From Nigrospora sphaerica (lineage: Eukaryota; Ascomycota; Sordariomycetes; Amphisphaeriales; Apiosporaceae): a stretch of 64,000 bases of DNA. Position numbers and translations under genes: made by a program. The notes beneath the pieces were generated by a model. That model did not search any database. It was not told the origin of the DNA and saw only the letters and a list, made by a program, of their open reading frames with translations. Location: positions 682,001 through 746,000 of the forward strand of contig JAGVVL010000015.1 of NCBI GenBank assembly GCA_018287875.1, read 5' to 3'. Shown piece by piece: positions 1 to 11,400 of this stretch; within the stretch, counting starts at the first letter, position 1, and each line of letters opens with the position of its first letter.

Positions 1-2326
1 CGCGCGTGCGTTCGGTTGCTTATTCCTTCGTGGAAGGATCTCTGGGCTTGTAGGGCCCGCTTATATAATGATTATGAACACGGCAACAAAGAATCCAAAA
101 TACAAGATATAGCGATACCAAGCTACATTAACGATATAAAATGTTAAAGCCCCGAGTCACACTTCCCTTGAGTCGAAAACTCATCTACCGGCAAATTGTT
201 GTCAGCTCTGCCGATTTCGCCCTTGGTATTCACGTCGTTGCCCCTGGTATAAGCGGCAGTGGAATCGTCCAATTACCGGAGGAAATCCATCAAAGGACTT
301 CTGTGGCGAAACTTGATCTTATCACCTGCCACCAATGGGACCTCGCGTCTCTGCGAAGACTGCGGCGAAGGCTTTCGTCTGCGACGGCCATGTGTAATGA
401 CCCTTTCAAGCCACCGCCGGAGCACCTCACGTCGTGCGGTACCCGCGAGCTGCCTGAGGCGGGCATGGCGCACGTGGATGGAGCAATAGGGACGGAAAAG
501 GCCAGCCGTGGCTGGGACCTGTGGCGGCAGTAAAAGTCGCCAGCACCGTCACTGAGCCACCATCACCAGGCCAATCTCAAGTGGCGGCGCGCCCCGGGTT
601 CTCTGTTAATTACCCCGGAGATCCGAGGCGCACTGCGCAGCGTCTCGCGCGCGCCCGGGCGTCGTCCCGGAGATACGCTGGATCCAGCACAGCCTCGGGC
701 TCATGCACGGCGACGGGCTGGTGGCAGACGACGTCACGAGGAATATAATGATGCTCATGCCTTTGGCTAGACGGAGGAAAGCGCTGGCGAAGAAGATTAG
801 GAACATAAGGCTGTCCTTGGTCACTTAATTGACGATACAGAGAACAACCTCGATAACGAAAATGACGTCGGCATTGAAAGCATCACCCCCCGCCAGTAGC
901 TAGCCATTCGTACGTGTCCCTTTTCGTTTCGTACGGCACAATACTAACCGCGGGTAATAGATCGCTTCGGACGACCGACGACGAACGCAGACTAGACCGA
1001 AGACAAGAAGGCGTCCGAGCTGTCCGATTCTCGACATCTGTACATGATTTTGAAACAGAGACACACACGGAAACAGGGTACCGACGACGAAGGGTTGATA
1101 GAATGCTACCGTGCCCGGCCCGTCAAGACCGTCCGAACAAGGAGAAGGTTTCACCACTCGTTTCGAAAGGAAGCCGTCGTACCGGAATGTCGACGTCGGG
1201 CCAGTTGAATGGCAAGATTTCGCGGCCTAATTTATCCCGTAAATATGGCCATAAGCCAAACGGGAGTGAACGTACGGGTGGGCGATGAATCGTGACATAG
1301 CCCGTAAGATATCACATTTCATAATGCATGCGTGATACATCAGCCGGCCTGAGGCAGACGTCATCACATGGAAGGCACTTTTATCGCGCAGCAAAACGGA
1401 AATTCATACTTGCTGCCGGGTATTTGGGGCCTTTACGTCCAAGGGTGACGGCGTCTGGTGGAGTTTGGTCGGAGAGCCCGGATGCAAAGAGTGGGTGAAC
1501 GGAGGGCGACGTGACATCGAGAGTGCCCTTCGCTGGTCGGCGGCGAGCTAGAGGCTAACTATCAGCTATTACACCATTGAAAGGGCGCAGACCGCTGTGA
1601 AGAAGGCTCGTCAGATCATGAAGAATTCTCGGACCCGCTCCGCCACCCGCACGCAGGAGGAGGCTCGCATCGACCAGGACGGGCGCGCTGCCGTCGCCTT
1701 CATCGCCGTTGTGCCGCCGCTACGGGGATGTGCGCTTACTCGGCTTCTGTTTGGTGTCGGATGGCCACCAAATCCATCCTCGGCGTTGGTCGCGTTGATA
1801 CTATATGCAGCGGGCCATCTTCGGCGTGTGGCGGCTACAGTGCATCAAGGGCCAAGCGAAACAGGGCAAGACGCCGTTGGTGTTGGAAAATCCCGCGATG
1901 GTGGAACTGGAGGCAGACTACGTCACGACCCCGGGGTTTATGTCGGCCATAGGATGGAAGGACTATTACGAGGGACATCAATACCTGTGACAAAACGAAA
2001 GTAGATAAGTCAAGGAGCATCAAGGGAACCAAGTGTTCGTATTATCAATACAATTACTGTCCTATTTCCCCGGGGAATATCGTCCATCAATAGCGATTGC
2101 GTGGGAGGAAATGAACATTTGTGCGTTGATAGTCAGACGCAGAATCTGCCGAACCACCAGCTAGCCCTTGGCCGAAGCACTCGCCGATCGCCATTCTTGT
2201 AGTTGGACCGAGTAAGTCCGAGTCCGTCCGCCCCGCATGGATTTATCTCCTTTCTTCCTGTTGTCCTGGCCACCCACAAACACGACCAGACGAGATACTC
2301 TCTCCCCTCCCCTTTCCCTCGGGCGG
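1..2326. other. Gene-free left end
   Basis: I find no gene that I can support here. Short open frames exist on both strands, but none has a good start together with a recognisable domain. Around 660-830 (plus) a short stretch reads like a decayed fragment of a longer protein, and 1805-1990 (plus) is open for 61 codons, but neither can be tied to a family. Composition is close to balanced, unlike the GC-rich coding segments elsewhere. Confidence 0.5.
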
Positions 2327-3621
2327 CTATGGGGACGGCGCGAGAACGTTATCGTTCTGCACCATGGGCAGGGCGGCGGCGCGCTCGGCGTCGCGGGGGC
2401 AGAGGTAGGGGCTCGGGACGTCGGCGCTGACGGGGCTCATGAGGTTCCGGTGCTCGACGTGCAGGGCGGCGGCCTTGTCGTAGCCGACGGCGGGCGGCGG
2501 CGCCCAGCCCGTCCGCCGCGCGACGTGGCGCACGAGCGGCTTCAGCGTGGCCAGGCTCCCCGCCGTCACGGCGCACCCGGCCTCGACGATGGACCAAATG
2601 GCCAGGTCGGCGCTGTTGTCTGGTCGGGGGGGCGTCAGCAGGGGCAAGGGCTCCTCCGGGGGGTTCGGCGACGGCATCCCGCCGCGTCGTGGGAGGGGCG
2701 GGGGACGGGTTAGTGCTCACAGAGGAAGTCGGCCTCGTCGAAATCGTCCACGTAGGCGAGGCGGACCGAGACGCCGACGCTGGCGATGAGGCCGAGGCTG
2801 AGGATAACGGTGAGGCCGGCCTTGGCCTTGAGGCACAACCGGAGCCGCCAGACGATGGCGATGGGGAGCAGCACGTAGGCCAGGTCGACCAGCAGGCTGC
2901 CGGCGCTGTACGCGATGGTCAGGATCTTCATGGCCTCGCCCGGCACGCAGCGCCCCTCGCGCGCCGGGTCCCAGAAGCGCTGCACGGGCATGCACTGCAG
3001 CGCCGCCACGAGCAGGAACCCCGTGCAGCCGACCACGGACAGCGCGATGAGGCACCACACGATCCACGCCTGCGCCCGGTTCACCGTGACGCGTTGGAGG
3101 AAGACGCCGATGGAGACTTTGGACGCCATCATGGTGGCGGGGTAGAGGATGTAGCAAATCCACCACGTCTGGTCACCCGGGTTAGAGTAGGTTCGTATCA
3201 AGCCTCCAATCGGGAATCGAAAGGGACACGCTGCGGCGGTGTGTAAATAGAGGCCGCAACGGCAAGGGAATCATTCACATACCTCTTTTGCCTTGGTCAG
3301 GTTCTCCGGCGAGAGATCGGACTCGTGGTGGCCGGTGCCGTAGTAAACGCCAACCAGACTGGAAGCACAGAGGCAAACAAACAAAACCTGAAGACGAGAT
3401 GAGCATCAACAAAATTCGGGTCGCCGGTGGATTAGGGGCCGGGGGTTCCTCCTCACCGTCGCCACCAACATCAACCAGTCCTCGGGCTTGAAGGACTTGA
3501 CGATGAAGACGCGGGTATAGCACCGCAGAGAGATGGAAACCACGGCCGCGCTGACGAGAGTGACGTTGGCCACGGCCAGGTCCGCGCCGCGGTCCGGGTT
3601 GTCGGTCGAGGGCCGGGACAT
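2327..3621 (-). CDS. PTH11/rhodopsin-domain integral membrane protein
   Basis: Four exons (complement of 2327-2619, 2721-3168, 3283-3387, 3457-3621) join to 336 residues with GT-AG introns. The start ATG is at 3621, just before MSRPSTDN. The protein is dominated by hydrophobic helices in the order seen in the fungal rhodopsin-domain (SAT4/PTH11-like, CFEM-less) family. Family landmarks are the KPEDWLML segment after TM1, the DLSPENLTKAKE loop joined to TWWICYILYP at an exon junction, the CMPVQRFWDP motif, and the DFLYNSADLAIWSIVEAG segment created by splicing exon 3 to exon 4. Members are plasma-membrane proteins, some acting as surface sensors in plant-pathogenic fungi; the ligand here is unknown. 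No CFEM domain is present. Exon 3 to exon 4 joining (T plus AC gives Tyr) supports the model. It stands alone, with gene-free DNA on both sides. Confidence 0.85.
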
Positions 3622-6600
3622 GTCTAGGAATCCGTTTCCTCGAAGTTTTCCCAACCACACACAAGGGGTTTCGTCTGTGTGAGCAGCGAAGAAGGGAGTT
3701 AGGGACTTGCGAACGAAAAGGGGAGGGAGGGGGGCGCCGCGTCGGACAGAATCTGGCGCGCCCGGTCGTGATAACAATAGACGAGCGGCTGTAGGCTGCC
3801 CCGCCCAGGAGTCTGAATGCCCACGAATGCGTGCGTCGTCAACTCCGCGCTTGGACAGGAGTACAGACAGAGCCTAGGACGCAATGAGTGCCCCAAACCA
3901 CCTTCGACTGTCTGCATATCAAGCGGCGTGCCTAATGCAAACTTTGGCCGTGCTTGTTTACCGCGATCGGATACGAACAACGGCCAGAGCAAGCCGGAAT
4001 CCCACCCTCGAAAAGACCACGCCGAAGCTCTGGCCCTCGCTCCGACGTGGTGGTGTAAGCACGGGAAATGCAAAAGGTACTCGTATCACGGGGCCGGAGG
4101 CTACTAGTAAAGAGCCTCACTCTTTTAAGCTTCCGACCCGCCGGGAGTCGACATCGTGGTTTGCTACTCAGTGGTCGGCATCGGACACCGATCGAATTCG
4201 AACCAGTCAGAGGGACGCCTTATTCACCATGGGCAAGGCGCTAAGTGCTAAGTCTACTGCCACATGTGGTAGTCGGGCTAAAGAAACAGCAATCGACGCG
4301 ACGCTCGGGGGGGATAGATTCGTCCTAGGGGCGGAGGCTCGTACGATGGGTTCGAACTGACCTTGTTACAGATACTCTTCGCCACCCAGGGATCAGACGG
4401 CGCACAGGCCGAATCACCGGACTGTCCGTGCAGAACTTCTGGGTATCAGCAATGAGAGGTCCGACGGCGGGATTTAAAGAACATGGTGTACGCATCGTAC
4501 CGGAGCCCCTTGACCAAGGCGACAACTTGGGACGACAGCCGACCGAATCCAAGGCAGCTCCCAGACCGTAATCAGGTTTGCACATACACACAACGGCGCT
4601 CTGCCTGTTCGAAAACACCGGCATACTGGCTGCTTGAACCCTGGAATGAATGTAAGCGAACAGCCCTGGGGGTTGGTAGGGAGATATGGCGGTCAAGCGA
4701 GCCTCATGCCGTGCTCGTGCGTATGGGTAGATACCGGCTGAACAACAGCCTTCTTCTGCGTCGCGTCGACTGCATGGGTCTTTTCCCTTTGAAAGGGTTA
4801 GAGCGTTGTAGCCATCACTAGAATCCGTCGCCAATAGTCCCAACTCCAAGCGCAAGCCTTGGTACAGTCGTTCCACGTCAAAGAGAGAATGCAGTGTTCT
4901 AGAAGCCGAGTTTGTCAACTGCAGGTTTTCCTATGTGCGAAATGTAGCGAGGCTTCGCATTGGTAGGATAGTACGAGCAAACCCAATCAGGTGGTGGCTG
5001 TAAGCTCACGGTTCGTAAATGATATATCGAGGTGCCGATTTGGGCCTCTTCTGAACAGCCTCCTCCATCCAGGCAACCGAAGGCTTACTTGGTGGCTGGG
5101 CGAAGTATCTTTGTGCGACGATAGAGGACCGCGTGGTTGAATGGGATTCTTCAAGGAGATTTGGAAAGCATAAGAAGCATGTAAATACGTGAACTCTACG
5201 TATCTCGCTGGCATCTCATCACCACACGATCATTGCTTTCATTCGCAGCTCCCTCATTCCAAACCGTTTCATTAATCACGCCGGCTGTTGTAAACAGACG
5301 AATCAAAATGCTCCCATCCAAGAGCATCCTGCTCATCAGCAGCTTCATCTTGGAAGCCGGCTCCCAGGCACTTATGCGGCCGGGGTGTAGCTGATCCTGG
5401 CCAGCTGCCGCTTGCCCTTCGACGGCTGCCAAGGCGCCGGCGGCAACCTCGATGCGTACGGCCTCTCGGACCGGCCCGACGGCGAAGCACCTCTTGGCGC
5501 CTTTGCCAGTGTCCGTTCGGCGCGTAGTGCGGCTCTCCCGGCTGGGAAAGAATTCAACGTCCGCCTAGTGGGTGGGTATGTTATCGGTAGTGTTACTGCG
5601 GCGACAGGGCGGGGATGGGGGCGTCGCTCGTTCATGCCGGCATGGGAAAAACGTGGTCCTGCGGGAGCGACATTACCCAGGAAGCCGTAGTGACGATCGC
5701 AAGACCAAACCATCGGAGTTCCCACTCGGCAGCATTAGCGTCACCGTGGCCGGGCGAGGAGGGAGAGGGCGACGTTTCCGGCCGAGTGGGCGGAGGTCCA
5801 AGCATGACGGAGGTCGCCGTCGAAATTGAAAAACAAAAGAGACGCTCGACCGGGCGCGCGGCCCCGGCGCGCAAGCATCGTAGGGCCCAACCGCGAGTTG
5901 GGATGAAGATGATGTGAGCGCATGCCTGTCGCTCGCAACCCTTGCTTTTCTGCGTCGTGTTTACAAATAGACGACAGTATAAGTCAGCCCATTCGCTGTT
6001 CGCTCATGGACCGTGGTGCCTGTGCGGGCGTCTGAGGACGCGCTGGTCGCAAGGCGGTCGCCCGTGCCTCTGTGATCGATCGGGCCTCCCACGTGATGAG
6101 TGAGTGGGTGAGAGAGAGAGGGGGGCAGAGAAGGTTAGACGTAGCCGATGAAGGAGTCCCTTCGTCTTGTCCCCCAGAGCGTGGGCGGCGGCGTCGCAAG
6201 CGTTCACCACAATCCCGCGGGCACAAAACAGAGTGACGTGTGTGGACCTTTGCGGTCACAGTCTTGAGAGGGTTTGGTTCATATCGTGCCCAATTTCTCG
6301 ACGCAAGCAGCAACGGCGCCGAGGGGCTGTCGGCATCCGCTCCGGGGACGTGACCATCGTGGGATGACCTTCTTCCCCTTTAAGGACATTGAGGTTTGGC
6401 TTTCCCGATCCGCCCCATTTCAAGCGGCCATTGCTTACGTTAAGCACAGGGAAACCGTCGGTTCCTGCCGTGCCTGCCGTGCCTGCTCCGGCTAGCAAAA
6501 CGAAGCTACTTCTATTCCGTTGTAGCCCGCGCGGCAAACGAACGAGGGGTGCATCAATCAACCCGACGCACTTTTCCTTATTAGGGACCCCATCTAGGGA

Positions 6601-7032
6601 TAAGACGAAGTCTATTCTGTGGGGATCCCATATGCTGGACTACCGCCTCCCCCCAGCCACCACGAGAGAAACATGGCGGTCTATCATTTCACCTCCCACT
6701 ACCGCCTACGGAGCCCCCATGTGTCGGGCTCCTTCGGCATGGACGGCATCCTTGACGATGGCGAGTCAGAAGACCCGCGCGCTCCGGAGTGGCCGAATGA
6801 GCGGTGCTGGGACGGCGAAGGCTTCATAAAAGACACCGCGGCGACGGTGGTCTAAAGATAACGACTACATTGGCTTGCTCTGCCCCGGGTCGCTGTGTTG
6901 CTAGAGAGACTACACGCTCGTTACCCTCATTTCTGTCCCAGCTCCCCTCTTACTCTCCCCCAATCGACGCGTCAGCTCCGGCCTCATACTCCGTCACGTT
7001 GCGCCGCCCCGTCGCCCGCACGCCCGCCCGCC
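3622..7032. other. Gene-free spacer upstream of the hydrolase
   Basis: This 3.4 kb stretch shows only scattered open frames. The longest, on the minus strand at 4325-4918, begins at a TTG, lacks an early ATG and matches nothing I know. The last 150 bases before 7033 are pyrimidine-rich (TTACTCTCCCCC type), as is common for leaders of fungal genes. A short tandem of CTGCCGTGC units lies near 6464-6485. Confidence 0.5.
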
Positions 7033-7973
7033 ATGCGTTCCTACGCCATCGCGTCCCTCCTCGCCGGCCTGGCTGGGCTGGCGGCCGCCAAGGATAAGCC
7101 GGTGTGGGAAACGCTGCCGCCGACGCCGAAGCTGCCGGGGTCGCCGCAGGGCTCCTACAGCACCATCAACGGTGCGAACATCTGGTGGGCCGAGTTCAAC
7201 AAGGCCGCGCCCGGGAAAGCTCCCGTGTTGCTGATGCACGGCGGCTTCGGCAACTCGGACTACTGGGGTACGTAATGCGAACCCTTGTCTTTCTCTACCG
7301 GCTCGTTCCCCTGAACTGACCAAATCCCGCTTTCGTCAATCCAGGCGATGTGGTTCAGATCCTGATGGGCAAGGGGCACCACGTCCTCGTCATGGACACG
7401 CGCGGCCAGGGGCGCAGCACCAACAACGGAACGCCCTTGACGTACGAGCTGCTCGGGAAGGACGCCGTGGGCTTGCTCGCCACGCTCGGCTACGCAAAGG
7501 GGAGATTAGTCGGCTGGAGCGACATGGGCTCCGCCACCTACGCCGCCCTTATGGACCCCCAGCTGTCGGCCTATATCGATCGCGCCTTTGTCTTCGGCGG
7601 TACCCACGATGTCGCCGCCACCAACACTACCTTTGGCGAGTCGCCCGTCTACCTCGAATTCGCCACCCGTGCTGTTCGCGAGTTCCAAGCCCTGCAGCCC
7701 AACGGCAACGTGACGGCTGCCGCGGGGGCCGTCGAGGAACTCGAGGCCACCCAACCTAACTGGTCCCAGGCCGACTTTGCCAAAATCAAGCGGGGTGGCC
7801 AGCTCACCATAGCTGCCGCCGAGTACGATGAGGCTGTTGTGCGGACCGAACCGGCCCTGCTGCATAGCTGGGTCCCCGGCAGCAAGCTGGTCACCTTGGA
7901 GAACGTCAGCCACTTCGCGCCCATTCAGGATCCGAAGCAGTTCGCCGTCGCCATCGAGACTTTTCTCGCGTAG
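7033..7973 (+). CDS. Secreted alpha/beta hydrolase
   Basis: Two exons (7033-7267 and 7345-7973) join through a 77-nt GTACGT...CCAG intron to 287 residues. Residues 1-19 form a signal peptide (MRSYAIASLLAGLAGLAAA). The alpha/beta-hydrolase fold shows the oxyanion segment HGGFGNSDYW (69-78), the DTRGQGRS loop (96-103), and the nucleophile elbow GWSDMGS with Ser137. The likely acid is Asp240 (AAAEYDEAV), and His268 sits in ENVSHFAPIQDP. The triad is therefore complete and the length is usual for single-domain secreted esterases or hydrolases. The substrate cannot be told from sequence. The gene is convergent with the large gene at 8.5-14 kb. The exon junction restores GDVVQIL, which continues the fold, so the intron is well supported. 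Confidence 0.9.
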
Positions 7974-8475
7974 AGGTCCGATGCATCGGGCCAGGGGGTG
8001 GAAGTAGGGAACGAAAACGGGCAAATAAACTAGGAGAGCAAACCGCGCCGTCAAGTTAAAAGTAGATTCATCCCCTTCCCCCCCAACCCCGAAACCGCAA
8101 AAGGCCTATCAAATGCACTCCATGGTATATCCGCCGCTGTGACAATCATCTATATGAGCCCGCTGACTAATGGAGCAAGGCGTCGACAGAAAAGCCCTCC
8201 CCAGATCAGAGCTGTATCCCTCTCCCTCCGGGCAACTCCAAAAACAAAACGCAAGCAGTGGTATTCAGACAGCCATCCAGCAGCCCCAGAGTAGACGTGT
8301 GTCCACATCAAAAAGACAAATGTGTATCCCAGAAGGTGGTGAGAACATGACAGAAGAAGAAACATTAAAGAAAGCACATATGTCCTGCCCAGCAAGCCAA
8401 AAAAAAAAGAGGTTCGGAAAAAGAATCAACGAAGAGGTAGAAAAAGCGCCAGACGGCAGCCGGGCAACTAGGCAT
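7974..8475. other. Convergent 3' spacer
   Basis: This spacer lies between the stop codons of the hydrolase (plus) and the large minus-strand gene. It holds an A-rich stretch near 8400-8410 and no coding sequence I would defend. Confidence 0.5.
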
Positions 8476-11400
8476 TCAGCCAAGGCCGCCCATCATCTCG
8501 TTCTGGCCCAAAAAGGTGCGGGCCAGCTCGTCGCCACCCTGCTCGGCCGCCTCCATCAGGTGAATGGCGACGCACATGAGCGCTGGATCGCTTCGGACGT
8601 CGCCGTCCTTGGCGGCGTCGGCGCCGCCAGCCGGCACCGCACTGCCCAGCCCGCCGCGGGCCCGGTCGCTGGGGTAGCGGGTGCTGCTGCCCGAGCGGGC
8701 CCCGTACTTCTCCATGACGGTCTGCTTGAACACCTCGCGGGGCTTCGAGAGGGGCAGCGTGGTCCGCTCTACGAGCTCGGGGTTGCTGAGATTGAAGAGA
8801 GCGAGCTCTCGCTGCGCCGTCGGGTCGCCCTCCTTGGCCGTGATGGTCCACATGCGGGCCGCGTCCCCGAGAGTGTAGGCGGCAGTCGAACCGGGCGACT
8901 CGACCGAGTCGTCGCTCGTGACGGACGACTTGCGTGGCTGCGTGTGCACCTTGACGACTTCGTCGGCGACTTCAACCATGGTCCGGCAAACATCTTGTTT
9001 GAGAGATAGGGCGGCGAGGCCGGTGTCCCAGAACGCCTTGCCTTTCTCCGTACGGTCGAGGATATTGGGCGGCACGAAGGCGGCTACAAATTGTAGATCA
9101 CGGAAGAGCGTCTTCGGGCGCACGTTCGCGTCTCGGAACAGAGACTGGAGAACCTCGGCGATGGCGTCAGTATTGGTGGGGCTGATGGAGATGACGGAGC
9201 GAGCGTCGTCCTTGACGTTCGCGCGGTGTTGGACGGGCGCAATGACGGGAGACGTGATGGTATGCGATCGCCGTTCTCTAACATTGTCAATCGTCTGTTC
9301 GAGGGCCTTCGCGTTGCCGAAGACTGCACCGTCATCTGCCTGACTCGTAAAATTGCTCCGGAGGCCACGCCGGGACCGTCGGGTCCCGGAAGACAAGGAT
9401 GCCACAATGAGATGCTCGAGTTCACAAAGTGCGTCGAGCTTGACGTACGGGTTCGGGTGTACACAGAACATCTTCAGAAGGCGATGGTACGCTTTGTCGA
9501 AAGGGAATTCCTGGGCCGAGGGGTTCGCTTGGCTGCGGCTGCGCGCCGAGGGAGTGCCAATCGTAGCGGCGCTGTCGTTGCTCCGAGTAGTCACCGACTC
9601 GGACGATTCTGTGTTCGACTCGGACGCAACGCTCTCGCCCGCTCCGCGGAGGTTGCCGAAACTCTTCTTCTTCCCAATCGTCCTCTGTTTCGGGCCGTCC
9701 CTGCCGGGACGGTCCTTCTTGCTCATGAGCTTTCGCATCCGTCGCTCCTGAGCATCGCGGCGATCGATGCACTCCTGGCCGAGACCACCGAACCAGGCGT
9801 CGGTTTCCGAACCGTTGGAAAAGACATAATTGCCGAGATCCGACATCAGAAGGCTGATCAGAGTCTGTCGCAGGTCTTCGAGGAAACGCTGCTTGTCTTC
9901 CGACAAACGCTGGAGGTGAATGGTTTCGTTGGACGAGGTAGACGTACTTGGCCGGCCGGCTGATTGGAATGATGGCAACGAGCGGTTGTGAGCTTGGGAG
10001 AATGCGCTCGAGAGGTTAGTGATGCTTGTCGTAGGTGATTGGGCCCGGGACGTGACCGAGGTTGCCGAGGCGGCTGATGGCATGGTCGACTGGAAAGGCG
10101 ACCAGAAGGTAGCGTTGGCGTCAATGGCGTGCACCGGGGAAGCCAGGCCGAAGTAGTCCTGGGAGTCAAGGATGTCGGAGATGGCGGTACTGGCCCTCGA
10201 GAAACTATAGCGGGAATCAACCGACAGCTGGCTGACGTTGTGGGTGGTCATGGCCCTGAGGTCCCGTGCGATCGAGTTGGGCCGGCTTGCCGAAGGGTGG
10301 TAGCGTCGATCGGCATCGCTGATGACACTGGCTGTGTCATCGCCACTCCAAAAGTTTTCCCTCTCCCTGGTCGCGCCCCTGGTACCTTCCAGTGATTTCC
10401 GATCCCGCATGTACAATTCGCTGGACCAGAGCACGGGACCATCAACTATGTTGTCGCCAACAAGCTTGCTCACACAGGTGTCCACCTCGCAGCAGAAACG
10501 GTGGATGCGCTCCTCGCCACGGCAGAAGTTCTCGATGCCCATTTGCTCCAGCCATTTAACAGTCTTCTCGGCTTGTTCGTCGCTGAGCTTATTGGGACCG
10601 CCCTGCTCCTCGTTGGCCGCCAGGAGATCCACCATCTGGGACTCGTTCCGGTACAGGAAGTTGGCCGCAGGACCGCGCGAAAGCTGAGCCCGTGTGCGCT
10701 GAAAGGCACCCCATCGCTTGGGTACCCCCATGATCTTGAGCGCGCTGCATATGTTGCGTGTCTGTTCGTAGGGAGCTGAGTTGTGAACGTCGGTCACATA
10801 CCACATCTTGTCGCGCAAGGATCGGAGGCGCTTCATCATGGACTCGATGAGACCCTCGTGGCGTTCTTGGCTCTGCTTGAGCCACACAAGCCAGGCATCA
10901 TACTCTTCAATGGCCGAGGCCGAGCGTCGGATAGAGTCGCGTGGGCCGCGCGAAAAGATGTTGAGGAGCGTTGCGAATCCATTCTTGCGGAGCGAGGGAG
11001 ACGCCAGAGCGTTTAGTTGTTGGAGGGTCCGCCAGTAAAGGTGAGCCGAGACAAAGTCGGACTGTACCCTTGATTGGGATGAAGCGGCCGTGAGCATGGT
11101 GACGAGCACCGGCGTCGTTTCGGGGCCCTCGTCCGTGGATGGGTCTCTGGTTTTGTCTGTGCTCTTGTCAGGGGAGCGTGGGGTGTCGATCGACGCGGTA
11201 GAGTCCGCGTTCCGTCGTCGGTAAGGGTTCCGGCTAGCCATCGAGGACTCCGGGGTGATAACCTTGTTCTTGGACTTGTACTTTCGAAGTCCGAACGCAC
11301 GGTTGCTGAAGGTCGTCTTCGCGCCACCGTCTTCAAGGCCCTGGGGTATCTCAAAGTCCTCGACGAGCTTCAGGATGGAGTCTCGGAGCTGATGGTAGTC

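Noticed and set aside
520..830. Plus-strand segment resembling a worn kinase-like loop (HSLGLMHGDGLVADDVTRNI)
   Set aside because: Too short, only loosely like the HxDxxxxN pattern, and no other kinase motif is found nearby.
1805..1990. 61-codon plus-strand frame ending in GFMSAIGWKDYYEGHQYL
   Set aside because: Reads protein-like but is isolated, lacks upstream exons I can define, and matches no family I know.
4325..4918. Open frame of 197 codons on the minus strand
   Set aside because: It begins at TTG, has no early ATG, no domain and no splice support; composition and length are compatible with chance.
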